60,035 nt of DNA. Source: Liolophura sinensis (Eukaryota; Mollusca; Polyplacophora; Chitonida; Chitonidae). A program made the translations under genes and the position numbers. Shown piece by piece: positions 1 to 10,663 of this stretch; position 1 is the first letter of the stretch; each line of letters starts with the position of its first letter. The stretch is from NCBI RefSeq assembly GCF_032854445.1, contig NW_027018193.1:1-60035 (forward strand), in the 5' to 3' direction. The notes below the pieces were generated by a model. That model was not told where the DNA came from and searched no databases. It saw only the letters and a program-made list of their open reading frames with translations.

Positions 1-1929
1 AGATTGTCTTGCACTTAGAAGTAAGACAATTGCTGGGTGAGTTAAATAGGCTTAGCCCAAAGATTTTAGGTCTTCTGGGCTACCGAAGGGCACATAACTT
101 ATAGTCAAAAGTTGAATATAGTAATGACCAGTCGCGATTGTACAGAGTACAGTGTAGCCGATTTCAATTAACTAAAAGACCAGGCAAAAATGCAAAAGTG
201 GAAAAAAACTGTTCCAGTGCTACTAGTAAGAGGCTAATCCGACGTATTTTGTGACGAGAAATCGAATGGTGCAAACCGCGTTGCTCTCCGACCAATACTT
301 TTGGCTGTAGCGACAGATCAATGATAATTTATGTCATAATCACGTGCCCAGCAACGGCTCTTACTCCATGGAAACCAGGGAAATTTGCAATTTTTAAACA
401 GCTGCCGATGCCTGGCTCAATTCCACATCTTTTGGCACCTTATAAATGTGGGTCAGTGTTCAGTTGTACTTTTTACAGCAGACTGTATCAAGTACCTTGT
501 GTTTTTCACGTACAAATGGTGTGGTTTTTCTACACGTAGATAAAGACATTGAGATTGTCTTGCACTTAGAAGTAAGGCAATTGCTGGGTGAGTTAAATGG
601 GCTTAGCCCAAAGATTTCAGGTCTTCTGGGCTACCGAAAGGCACATAACTTATAGTCAAAAGTTGAATATAGTAATGACCAGTCGCGATTGTACAGAGTA
701 CAGTGTAGCCGATTTTAAATAACAAAAAGACCAGGCAAAAATGCAAAAGTGGAAAAACTGTTCCAGTGCTGCTGGTAAGAGGCTAATCCGACGTATTTTG
801 TGACGAGAAATCGAATGGTGCATACCGCGTTGCTCTCCGACCAATACTTTTGGCTGTAGCGACAATTTAATGATCATTTATGTCATAATTACGTGCGTAG
901 CAACGGCTCTTACTCCATGGAAACCAGGGAAATTTGCAATTTTTCAACAGCTGCCGATGCCTGGCTCAATTCCGCATCTTTTGGCACCTTACTGAAGTGG
1001 GTCAGTGTTCAGTTGTACTTTTTACAGCAGACTGTATCAAGTACCTTGTGGTTTTCACGTACAAATGGTGTGGTTTTTCTACACGTAGATAAAGACATTG
1101 AGATTGTCTTGCCACTTAGAAGTAAGGCAATTGCTGGGTGAGTTAAATGGGCTGAGCCCAAAGATTTCAGGTCTTCTGGGCTACCGAAGGGCACATAACT
1201 TATAGTCAAAAGTTGAATATAGTAATGACCAGTCGCGATTGTACAGACTACAGTTTAGCCGATTTCAATTAACAAAAAGACCAGGCAAAAATGCAAAAGT
1301 GGAAAAAACTGTTCCAGTGCTACTAGTAAGAGGCTAATCCGACGTATTTTGTGACGAGAAATCGAATGGTGCAAACCGCGTTGCTCTCCGGACCAATACT
1401 TTTGGCTGTAGCGACAGATCAATGATAATTTATGTCATAATCACGTGCCCAGCAACGGCTCTTACTCCATGAAAACCAGGGAAATTTGCAATTTTTCAAC
1501 AGCTGCCGATGCCTGGCTCAATTCCGCATCTTTTGGCACCTTACTGAAGTGGGTCAGTGTTCAGTTGTACTTTTTACAGCAGACTGTATCAAGTACCTTG
1601 TGTTTTTCACGTACAAATGGTGTGGTTTTTCTACACGTAGATAAAGACATTGAGATTGTCTTGCACTTAGAAGTAAGGCAATTGCTGGGTGAGTTAAATG
1701 GGCTTAGCCAAAGATTCAGGTCTTCTGGGCTACCGAAGGGGCACATAACTTATAGTCAAAAGTTGAATATAGTAATGACCAGTCGCGATTGTACAGAGTA
1801 CAGTGGAGCCGATTTCAATTAAGAAAAAGACCAGGCAAAAATGCAAAAGTGGAAAAACTGTTCCAGTGCTGCTGGTAAGAGGCTAATCCGACGTATTTTG
1901 TGACGAGAAATCGAATGGTGCAAACCGCG

Positions 1930-2960
1930 TTGCTCTCCGACCAATACTTTTGCCTGAGTGACAATTGAATGATCATTTATGTCATAATCACGTGCCCAGC
2001 AACGGCTCTTACTCCATGGAAACCAGGGAAATTTGCAATTTTTCAACAGCTGCCGATACCTGGCTTAATTCCGCATCTTTGGCACTTATTCATGTGGGTC
2101 TGTGGTCAGTTGTACTTTTACAGCAGACCTGTATCAAGTACCTTGTGTTTTTCACGTACAAATGGTGTGGTTTTTCTACACGTAGATAAAGACATTGAGA
2201 TTGTCTTGCACTTAGAAGTAAGGCAATTGCTGGGTGAGTTAAATGGGCTTAGCCCAAAGATTTCAGGTCTTCTGGGCTACCGAAAGGCACATAACTTATA
2301 GTCAAAAAGTTGAATATAGTAATGACCAGTCGCGATTGTACAGAGTACAGTGTAGCCGATTTTAAATAACAAAAAGACCAGGCAAAAATGCAAAAGTGGA
2401 AAAACTGTTCCAGTGCTCCTGTAAGAGGCTAATCCGACGTATTTTGTGACGAGAAATCGAATGGTGCATACCGCGTTGCTCTCCGACCAATACTTTTGGC
2501 TGTAGCGACAATTTAATGATCATTTATGTCATAATTACGTGCGTAGCAACGGCTTCTTACTCCATGGAAACCAGGGAAATTGCAATTTTTCAACAGCTGC
2601 CGATGCCTGGCTCAATCCGCATCTTTTGGCACCTTACTGAAGTGGGTCAGTGTTCAGTTGTACTTTTTACAGCAGACTGTATCAAGTACCTTGTGGTTTT
2701 CACGTACAAAATGGTGTTGGTTTTTCTACACGTAGATAAAGACATTGAGATTGTCTTGCACTTAGAAGTAAGGCAATTGCTGGGTGAGTTAAATGGGCTG
2801 AGGGGGCCCAAAGATTTCAGGTCTTCTGGGCTACCGAAGGGCACATAACTTATAGTCAAAAGTTGAATATAGTAATGACCAGTCGCGATTGTACAGACTA
2901 CAGTTTAGCCGATTTCAATTTAACAAAAAGACCAGGCAAAAATGCAAAAGTGGAAAAACT
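1930..2960. other. Indel-dense patch covering about two monomers
   Basis: Single-base gains and losses accumulate here compared with neighbouring units: CATCTTTGGCAC missing a T near 2090, a shortened T run near 2115, GGCTTCTTAC near 2545, GGGAAATTGCAA near 2575, CTCAATCCGC near 2612, AAAATGGTGTTGG near 2708, and an inserted GGG run in CTGAGGGGGCCC near 2800. Most changes are in or beside homopolymers. They could be consensus errors in a poorly polished stretch or a genuinely older part of the array. Confidence 0.7.
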
Positions 2961-3850
2961 GTTCCAGTGCTACTAGTAAGAGGCTAATCCGACGTATTTT
3001 GTGACGAGAAATCGAATGGTGCAAACCGCGTTGCTCTCCGACCAATACTTTTGGCTGTAGCGACAGATAAATGATCATTGATGTCATAATCACGTGCCCA
3101 GCAACGGGTCTTACTCCATGGAAACCAGGGATATTTGCAATTTTTCAACAGCTGCCGATGCCTGGCCCAATTCCACATCTTTTGGCACCTTATAAATGTG
3201 GGTAAGTGTTTAGTTGTACTTTTTACAGCAGACTGTATCAAGTACCTTGTGTTTTTTATGTACAAATGGTGTGGTTTTTCTACACGTAGATAAAGACATT
3301 GAGATTGTCTTGCACTTAGAAGTAAGACAATTGCTGGGTGAGTTAAATGGGCTGAGCCCAAAGATTTCAGGTCTTCTGGGCTACCGAAGGGCACATAACT
3401 TATAGTCAAAAGTTGAATATAGTAATGACCAGTCGCGATTGTACAGACTACAGTTTAGCCGATTTCAATTAACAAAAAGACCAGGCAAAAATGCAAAAGT
3501 GGAAAAACTGTTCCAGTGCTACTAGTAAGAGGCTAATCCGACGTATTTTGTGACGAGAAATCGAATGGTGCAAACCGCGTTGCTCTCCGACCAATACTTT
3601 TGGCAGTAGCGACAGATCAATGATAATTTATGTCATAATCACGTGCCCAGCAACGGCTCTTACTCCATGGAAACCAGGGAAATTTGCAATTTTTCAACAG
3701 CTGCCGATGCCTGGCTCAATTCCGCATCTTTTGGCACCTTACTGAAGTGGGTCAGTGTTCAGTTGTACTTTTTACAGCAGACTGTATCAAGTACCTTGTG
3801 TTTTTCACGTACAAATGGTGTGGTTTTTCTACACGTAGATAAAGACATTG

Positions 3851-4399
3851 AGATTGTCTTGCACTTAGAAGTAAGGCAATTGCTGGGTGAGTTAAATGGG
3901 CTTAGCCCAAAGATTTCAGGTCTTCTGGGCTACCGAAGGGCACATAACTTATAGTCAAAAGTTGAATATAGTAATGACCAGTCGCGATTGTACAGAGTAC
4001 AGTGTAGCCGATTTCAATTAAGAAAAAGACCAGGCAAAAATGCAAAAGTGGAAAAACTGTTCCAGTGCTGCTGGTAAGAGACTAATCCGACGTATTTTGT
4101 GACGAGAAATCGAATGGTGCATACCGCGTTGCTCTCCGACCAATACTTTTGGCTGTAGCGACAATTTAATGATCATTTATGTCATAATTACGTGCGTAGA
4201 AACGGCTCTTACTCCATGGAAACCAGGGAAATTTGCAATTTTTCAACAGCTGCCGATGCCTGGCTCAATTCCGCATCTTTTGGCACCTTACTGAAGTGGG
4301 TCAGTGTTCAGTTGTACTTTTTACAGCAGACTGTATCAAGTACCTTGTGGTTTTCACGTACAAATGGTGTGGTTTTTCTACACGTAGATAAAGACATTG
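3851..4399 (+). repeat. Representative 549-bp satellite monomer (type Tg)
   Basis: This unit is exactly 549 bp (3 x 183), about 41.7% G+C with 19 CpG by hand count. Visible landmarks in order: GCAATTGC palindrome 3876-3883; TGGGCT-T-AGCCCA dyad 3897-3909 with a third TGGGCT at 3926-3931; TCGCGA 3982-3987; TGTACA 3989-3994; CCAAT 4140-4144; AATGATCATT palindrome 4168-4177; CCATGG 4214-4219; CAGCTG 4247-4252; the type-diagnostic segment just after 4287; TCTAC-AC-GTAGA dyad 4377-4388. The start was placed at AGATTGTCTT only for convenience, since a tandem repeat has no natural first base. I saw no clear internal sub-repeat of the unit by eye. Confidence 0.93.
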
Positions 4400-7369
4400 A
4401 GATTGTCTTGCACTTAGAAGTAAGGCAATTGCTGGGTGAGTTAAATGGGCTGAGCCCAAAGATTTCAGGTCTTCTGGGCTACCGAAGGGCACATAACTTA
4501 TAGTCAAAAGTTGAATATAGTAATGACCAGTCGCGATTGTACAGAGTACAGTGTAGCCGATTTCAATTAACCAAAAGACCAGGCAAAAATGCAAAAGTGG
4601 AAAAACTGTTCCAGTGCTACTAGTAAGAGGCCAATCCGACGTATTTTGTGACGAGAAATCGAATGGTGCAAACCGCGTTGCTCTCCGACCAATACTTTTG
4701 GCTGTAGCGACAGATCAATGATCATTGATGTCATAATCACGTGCCCAGCAACGGCTCTTACTCCATGGAAACCAGGGATATTTGCAATTTTTCAACAGCT
4801 GCCGATGCCTGGCCCAATTCCACATCTTTTGGCACCTTATAAATGTGGGTAAGTGTTTAGTTGTACTTTTTACAGCAGACTGTATCAAGTACCTTGTGTT
4901 TTTTATGTACAAATGGTGTGGTTTTTCTACACGTAGATAAAGACATTGAGATTGTCTTGCACTTAGAAGTAAGACAATTGCTGGGTGAGTTAAATAGGCT
5001 TAGCCCAAAGATTTTAGGTCTTCTGGGCTACCGAAGGGCACATAACTTATAGTCAAAAGTTGAATATAGTAATGACCAGTCGCGATTGTGCAGAGTACAG
5101 TGTAGCCGATTTCAATTAACAAAAAGACCAGGCAAAAATGCAAAAGTGGAAAAAAACTGTTCCAGTGCTACTAGTAAGAGGCTAATCCGACGTATTTTGT
5201 GACGAGAAATCGAATGGTGCAAACCGCGTTGCTCTCCGACCAATACTTTTGGCTGTAGCGACAGATCAATGATAATTTATGTCATAATCACGTGCCCAGC
5301 AACGGCTCTTACTCCATGGAAACCAGGGAAATTTGCAATTTTTCAACAGCTGCCGATGCCTGGCTCAATTCCGCATCTTTTGGCACCTTACTGAAGTGGG
5401 TCATTGTTCAGTTGTACTTTTTACAGCAGACTGTATCAAGTACCTTGTGGTTTTCACGTACAAATGGTGTGGTTTTTCTACACGTAGATAAAGACATTGA
5501 GATTGTCTTGCACTTAGAAGTAAGGCAATTGCTGGGTGAGTTAAATGGGCTTAGCCCAAAGATTTCAGGTCTTCTGGGCTACCGAAGGGCACATAACTTA
5601 TAGTCAAAAGTTGAATATAGTAATGACCAGTCGCGATTGTACAGAGTGCAGTGTAGCCGGTTTCAATTAACAAAAAGACCAGGCAAAAATGCAAAAGTGG
5701 AAAAACTGTTCCAGTGCTCCTGGTAAGAGGCTAATCCGACGTATTTTGTGACGACAAATCGAATGGTGCAAACCGCGTTGCTCTCCGACCAATACTTTTG
5801 CCTGTAGTGACAATTTAATGATCATTTATGTCATAATCACGTGCCCAGCAACGGCTCTTACTCCATGGAAACCAGGGATATTTGCAATTTTTCAACAGCT
5901 GCCGATGCCTGGCTTAATTCCGCATCTTTTGGCACCTTATTCATGTGGGTCTGTGGTCAGTTGTACTTTTTACAGCAGACTGTATCAAGTACCTTGTGGT
6001 TTTCACGTACAAATGGTGTGGTTTTTCTACACGTAGATAAAGACATTGAGATTGTCTTGCACTTAGAAGTAAGGCAATTGCTGGGTGAGTTAAAAGGGCT
6101 TAGCCCAAAGATTTCAGGTCTTCTGGGCTACCGAAAGGCACATAACTTATAGTCAAAAGTTGAATATAGTAATGACCAGTCGCGATTGTACAGAGTACAG
6201 TGTAGCCGATTTTAAATAACAAAAACACCAGGCAAAAATGCAAAAGTGGAAAAACTGTTCCAGTGCTCCTGGTAAGAGGCTAATCCGACGTATTTTGTGA
6301 CGAGAAATCGAATGGTGCAAACCGCGTTGCTCTCCGACCAATACTTTTGGCTGTAGTGACAATTGAATGATCATTTATGTCATAATCACGTGCGTAGAAA
6401 CGGCTCTTACTCCATGGAAACCAGGGATATTTGCAATTTTTCAACAGCTGCCGATGCCTGGCTCAATTCCGCATCTTTTGGCACCTTACTGAAGTGGGTC
6501 AGTGTCCAGTTGTACTTTTTACAGCAGACTGTATCAAGTACCTTGTGTTTTTCACGTACAAATGGTGTGGTTTTTCTACACGTAGATAAAGACATTAAGA
6601 TTGTCTTGCACTTAGAAGTAAGGCAATTGCTGGGTGAGTTAAATGGGCTTGGCCCAAAGATTTGACGTCTTCTGGGCTACCGAAGGGCACATAACTTATA
6701 TTCAAAAGTTGAATATAGTAATGACCAGTCGCGATTGTACAGAGTGCAGTGTAGCCGGTTTAAATTAACAAAAAGACCAGGCAAAAATGCAAAAGTGGAA
6801 AAACTGTTCCAGTGCTGCTGGTAAGAGGCTAATCCGACGTATTTTGTGACGACAAATCGAATGGTGCAAATCGCGTTGCTCTCCGACCAATACTTTTGCC
6901 TGTAGTGACAATTGAATGATCATTTATGTCATAATCACGTGCGTAGAAACGGCTCTTACTCCATGGAAACCAGGGATATTTGCAATTTTTCAACAGCTGC
7001 CGATGCCTGGCTCAATTCCGCATCTTTTGGCACCTTACTGAAGTGGGTCAGTGTTCAGTTGTACTTTTTACAGCAGACTGTATCAAGTACCTTGTGGTTT
7101 TCACGTACAAATGGTGTGGTTTTTCTACACGTAGATAAAGACATTGAGATTGTCTTGCACTTAGAAGTAAGGCAATTGCTGGGTGAGTTAAATGGGCTGA
7201 GCCCAAAGATTTCAGGTCTTCTGGGCTACCGAAGGGCACATAACTTATAGTCAAAAGTTGAATATAGTAATGACCAGTCGCGATTGTACAGACTACAGTT
7301 TAGCCGATTTCAATTAACAAAAAGACCAGGCAAAAATGCAAAAGTGGAAAAATTGTTCCAGTGCTACTA

Positions 7370-9967
7370 GTAAGAGGCTAATCCGACGTATTTTGTGACG
7401 AGAAATCGAATGGTGCATACCGCGTTGCTCTCCGACCAATACTTTTGGCTGTAGCGACAATTTAATGATCATTTATGTCATAATTACGTGCGTAGAAACG
7501 GCTCTTACTCCATGGAAACCAGGGAAATTTGCAATTTTTCAACAGCTGCCGATGCCTGGCTCAATTCCGCATCTTTTGGCACCTTACTGAAGTGGGTCAG
7601 TGTTCAGTTGTACTTTTTACAGCAGACTGTATCAAGTACCTTGTGGTTTTCACGTACAAATGGTGTGGTTTTTCTACACGTAGATAAAGACATTGAGATT
7701 GTCTTGCACTTAGAAGTAAGGCAATTGCTGGGTGAGTTAAATGGGCTGAGCCCAAAGATTTCAGGTCTTCTGGGCTACCGAAGGGCACATAACTTATAGT
7801 CAAAAGTTGAATATAGTAATGACCAGTCGCGATTGTACAGACTACAGTGTAGCCGATTTCAATTAACAAAAAGACGAAGCAAAAATGCAAAAGTGGAAAA
7901 ACTGTTCCAGTGCTACTAGTAAGAGGCTAATCCGACGTATTTTGTGACGAGAAATCGAATGGTGCAAACCGCGTTGCTCTCCGACCAATACTTTTGGCTG
8001 TAGCGACAGATCAATGATAATTTATGTCATAATCACGTGCCCAGCAACGGCTCTTACTCCATGGAAACCAGGGATATTTGCAATTTTTCAACAGCTGCCG
8101 ATGCTTGGCTCAATTCCGCATCTTTTGGCACCTTACTGAAGTGGGTCAGTGTTTAGTTGTACTTTTTACAGCAGACTGTATCAAGTACCTTGTGTTTTTT
8201 ATGTACAAATGGTGTGGTTTTTCTACACGTAGATAAAGACATTGAGATTGTCTTGCACTTAGAAGTAAGGCAATTGCTGGGTGAGTTAAATGGGCTTGGC
8301 CCAAAGATTTCAGGTCTTCTGGGCTACCGAAGGGCACATAACTTATAGTCAAAAGTTGAATATAGTAATGACCAGTCGCGATTGTACAGAGTGCAGTGTA
8401 GCCGGTTTCAATTAACAAAAAGACCAGGCAAAAATGCAAAAGTGGAAAAACTGTTCCAGTGCTGCTGGTAAGAGGCTAATCCGACGTATTTTGTGACGAC
8501 AAATCGAATGGTGCAAACCGCGTTGCTCTCCGACCAATACTTTTGCCTGTAGTGACAATTGAATGATCATTTATGTCATAATCACGTGCCCAGCAACGGC
8601 TCTTACTCCATGGAAACCAGGGAAATTTGCAATTTTTCAACAGCTGCCGATGCCTGGCTCAATTCCGCATCTTTTGGCACCTTTTTCATGTGGGTCTGTG
8701 GTCAGTTGTACTTTTTACAGCAGACTGTATCAAGTACCTTGTGTTTTTCACGTACAAATGGTGTGGTTTTTCTACACGTAGATAAAGACATTGAGATTGT
8801 CTTGCACTTAGAAGTAAGGCAATTGCTGGGTGAGTTAAATGGGCTTAGCCCAAAGATTTCAGGTCTTCTTGGCTACCGAAGGGCACATAACTTATAGTCA
8901 AAAGTTGAATATAGTAATGACCAGTCGCGATTGTACAGAGTACAGTGTAGCCGATTTCAATTAACAAAAAGACGAAGCAAAAATGCAAAAGTGGAAAAAC
9001 TGTTCCAGTGCTACTAGTAAGAGCCTAATCCGACGTATTTTGTGACGAGAAATCGAATGGTGCAAACCGCGTTGCTCTCCGACCAATACTTTTGGCTGTA
9101 GCGACAGATCAATGATCATTGATGTCATAATCACGTGCGTAGCAACGGCTCTTACTCCATGGAAACCAGGGAAATTTGCAATTTTTCAACAGCTGCCGAT
9201 GCCTGGCTCAATTCCGCATCTTTTGGCACCTTACTGAAGTGGGTCAGTGTTCAGTTGTACTTTTTACAGCAGACTGTATCAAGTACCTTGTGGTTTTCAC
9301 GTACAAATGGTGTGGTTTTTCTACACGTAGATAAAGACATTGAGATTGTCTTGCACTTAGAAGTAAGGCAATTGCTGGGTGAGTTAAATGGGCTTGGCCC
9401 AAAGATTTGACGTCTTCTGGGCTACCGAAGGGCACATAACTTATAGTCAAAAGTTGAATATAGTAATGACCAGTCGCGATTGTACAGAGTGCAGTGTAGC
9501 CGGTTTCAATTAACAAAAAGACCAGGCAAAAATGCAAAAGTGGAAAAACTGTTCCAGTGCTGCTGGTAAGAGGCTAATCCGACGTATTTTGTGACGACAA
9601 ATCGAATGGTGCAAACCGCGTTGCTCTCCGACCAATACTTTTGCCTGTAGTGACAATTGAATGATCATTTATGTCATAATCACGTGCCCAGCAACGGCTC
9701 TTACTCCATGGAAACCAGGGAAATTTGCAATTTTTCAACAGCTGCCGATGCCTGGCTCAATTCCGCATCTTTTGGCACCTTTTTCATGTGGGTCTGTGGT
9801 CAGTTGTACTTTTTACAGCAGACTGTATCAAGTACCTTGTGTTTTTCACGTACAAATGGTGTGGTTTTTCTACACGTAGATAAAGACATTGAGATTGTCT
9901 TGCACTTAGAAGTAAGGCAATTGCTGGGTGAGTTAAATGGGCTTAGCCCAAAGATTTCAGGTCTTCT
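7370..9967. repeat. Six-unit-offset duplication, copy 1
   Basis: This stretch matches 10664-13261 at a constant offset of 3,294 bp (6 x 549). Units by type: the end of a Tg unit, Tg (7585), X (8134), S (8683), Tg (9232), S (9780). Differences I noted by eye are single substitutions near 7860 (GTGTAGCC against GTTTAGCC), 8582 (ATAATCACG against ATAATTACG) and 9029 (TAATCCGAC against TAATCTGAC). Matching stops on the left before about 7369, where GCTACTAG faces GCTGCTGG, and on the right at 9968, where CTTCTGGGC faces CTTCTTGGC and the following segments differ. Confidence 0.88.
9108..9123. repeat. 16-bp perfect palindrome in a satellite subfamily (example)
   Basis: ATCAATGATCATTGAT equals its own reverse complement over all 16 bases. 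It occurs wherever a unit junction reads GACAGATCAATGATCATTGATG, for example also at 4714-4729 and near 12402, 21738, 25038 and 50857. Other units have GACAATTGAATGATCATTTATG, where only the inner AATGATCATT (10 bp) remains palindromic, or GACAGATCAATGATAATTTATG, where it is broken. Subfamilies thus differ in dyad strength at one fixed position of the unit. Confidence 0.85.
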
Positions 9968-10663
9968 GGGCTACCGAAGGGCACATAACTTATAGTCAAA
10001 AGTTGAATATAGTAATGACCAGTCGCGATTGTACAGAGTACAGTGTAGCCGATTTCAATTAAGAAAAAGACCAGGCAAAAATGCAAAAGTGGAAAAACTG
10101 TTCCAGTGCTGCTGGTAAGAGGCTAATCCGACGTATTTTGTGACGAGAAATCGAATGGTGCATACCGCGTTGCTCTCCGACCAATACTTTTGGCTGTAGC
10201 GACAATTTAATGATCATTTATGTCATAATTACGTGCGTAGAAACGGCTCTTACTCCATGGAAACCAGGGAAATTTGCAATTTTTCAACAGCTGCCGATGC
10301 CTGGCTCAATTCCGCATCTTTTGGCACCTTACTGAAGTGGGTCAGTGTTCAGTTGTACTTTTTACAGCAGACTGTATCAAGTACCTTGTGTTTTTCACGT
10401 ACAAATGGTGTGGTTTTTCTACACGTAGATAAAGACATTGAGATTGTCTTGCACTTAGAAGTAAGGCAATTGCTGGGTGAGTTAAATGGGCTTAGCCCAA
10501 AGATTTCAGGTCTTCTGGGCTACCGAAGGGCACATAACTTATAGTCAAAAGTTGAATATAGTAATGACCAGTCGCGATTGTACAGAGTACAGTGTAGCCG
10601 ATTTCAATTAAGAAAAAGACCAGGCAAAAATGCAAAAGTGGAAAAACTGTTCCAGTGCTGCTG
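9968..10663. repeat. Monomers between the two six-unit-offset copies
   Basis: This is the rest of an S unit, the T unit with marker near 10329, and the start of the next Tg unit. It carries CAATTAAGAAAAAGACC instead of the usual CAATTAACAAAAAG at 10054 and again at 10606, so two adjacent units share a private variant. The same variant occurs near 4015 and 1815. Local duplication of a single unit would explain it. Confidence 0.8.

Larger units (their letters stand above)
1..7369. repeat. Irregular part of the array, ~13.5 monomers without a fixed order
   Basis: Diagnostic segments lie near 441 (H start with T end), 990 (Tg), 1541 (T), 2085 (S), 2632 (Tg), 3189 (Hgt), 3738 (T), 4287 (Tg), 4837 (Hgt), 5387 (Tg), 5936 (S with GTGG), 6487 (T), 7036 (Tg). 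No block of several units repeats in the same order. The first ~100 bases are the 3' part of an Hgt-like unit: GACAATTGCTGG, AAATAGGCTTAGCCC, ATTTTAGGTC and a seven-A run in GTGGAAAAAAACTG. The Hgt unit at about 4.86 kb with its successor matches the one at about 17.49 kb, 23 units away. Confidence 0.85.

Noticed and set aside
4072-4125. tRNA-like A box (CTGGTAAGAGGC) and B box (AAATCGAATGGT) suggesting a tRNA-derived SINE
   Set aside because: Both match poorly at key positions, the B-like site lacks the flanking G and CC, and no cloverleaf pairing is apparent.
4301-4594. Minus-strand open frame of about 97 codons overlapping the plus-strand frame
   Set aside because: It overlaps the plus-strand frame in antisense, is lost in many units, and has no recognisable domain; it is a by-product of base composition in a repeated sequence.
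6912-7250. Recurrent plus-strand open frame of up to 112 codons (begins MNDHLCHNH)
   Set aside because: It recurs only because the satellite recurs. Many units break it with one-base indels or altered starts, it resembles no protein family I know, it is shorter than the unit, and it lacks any visible gene context. A Ka/Ks test over all units near 1 would confirm this.
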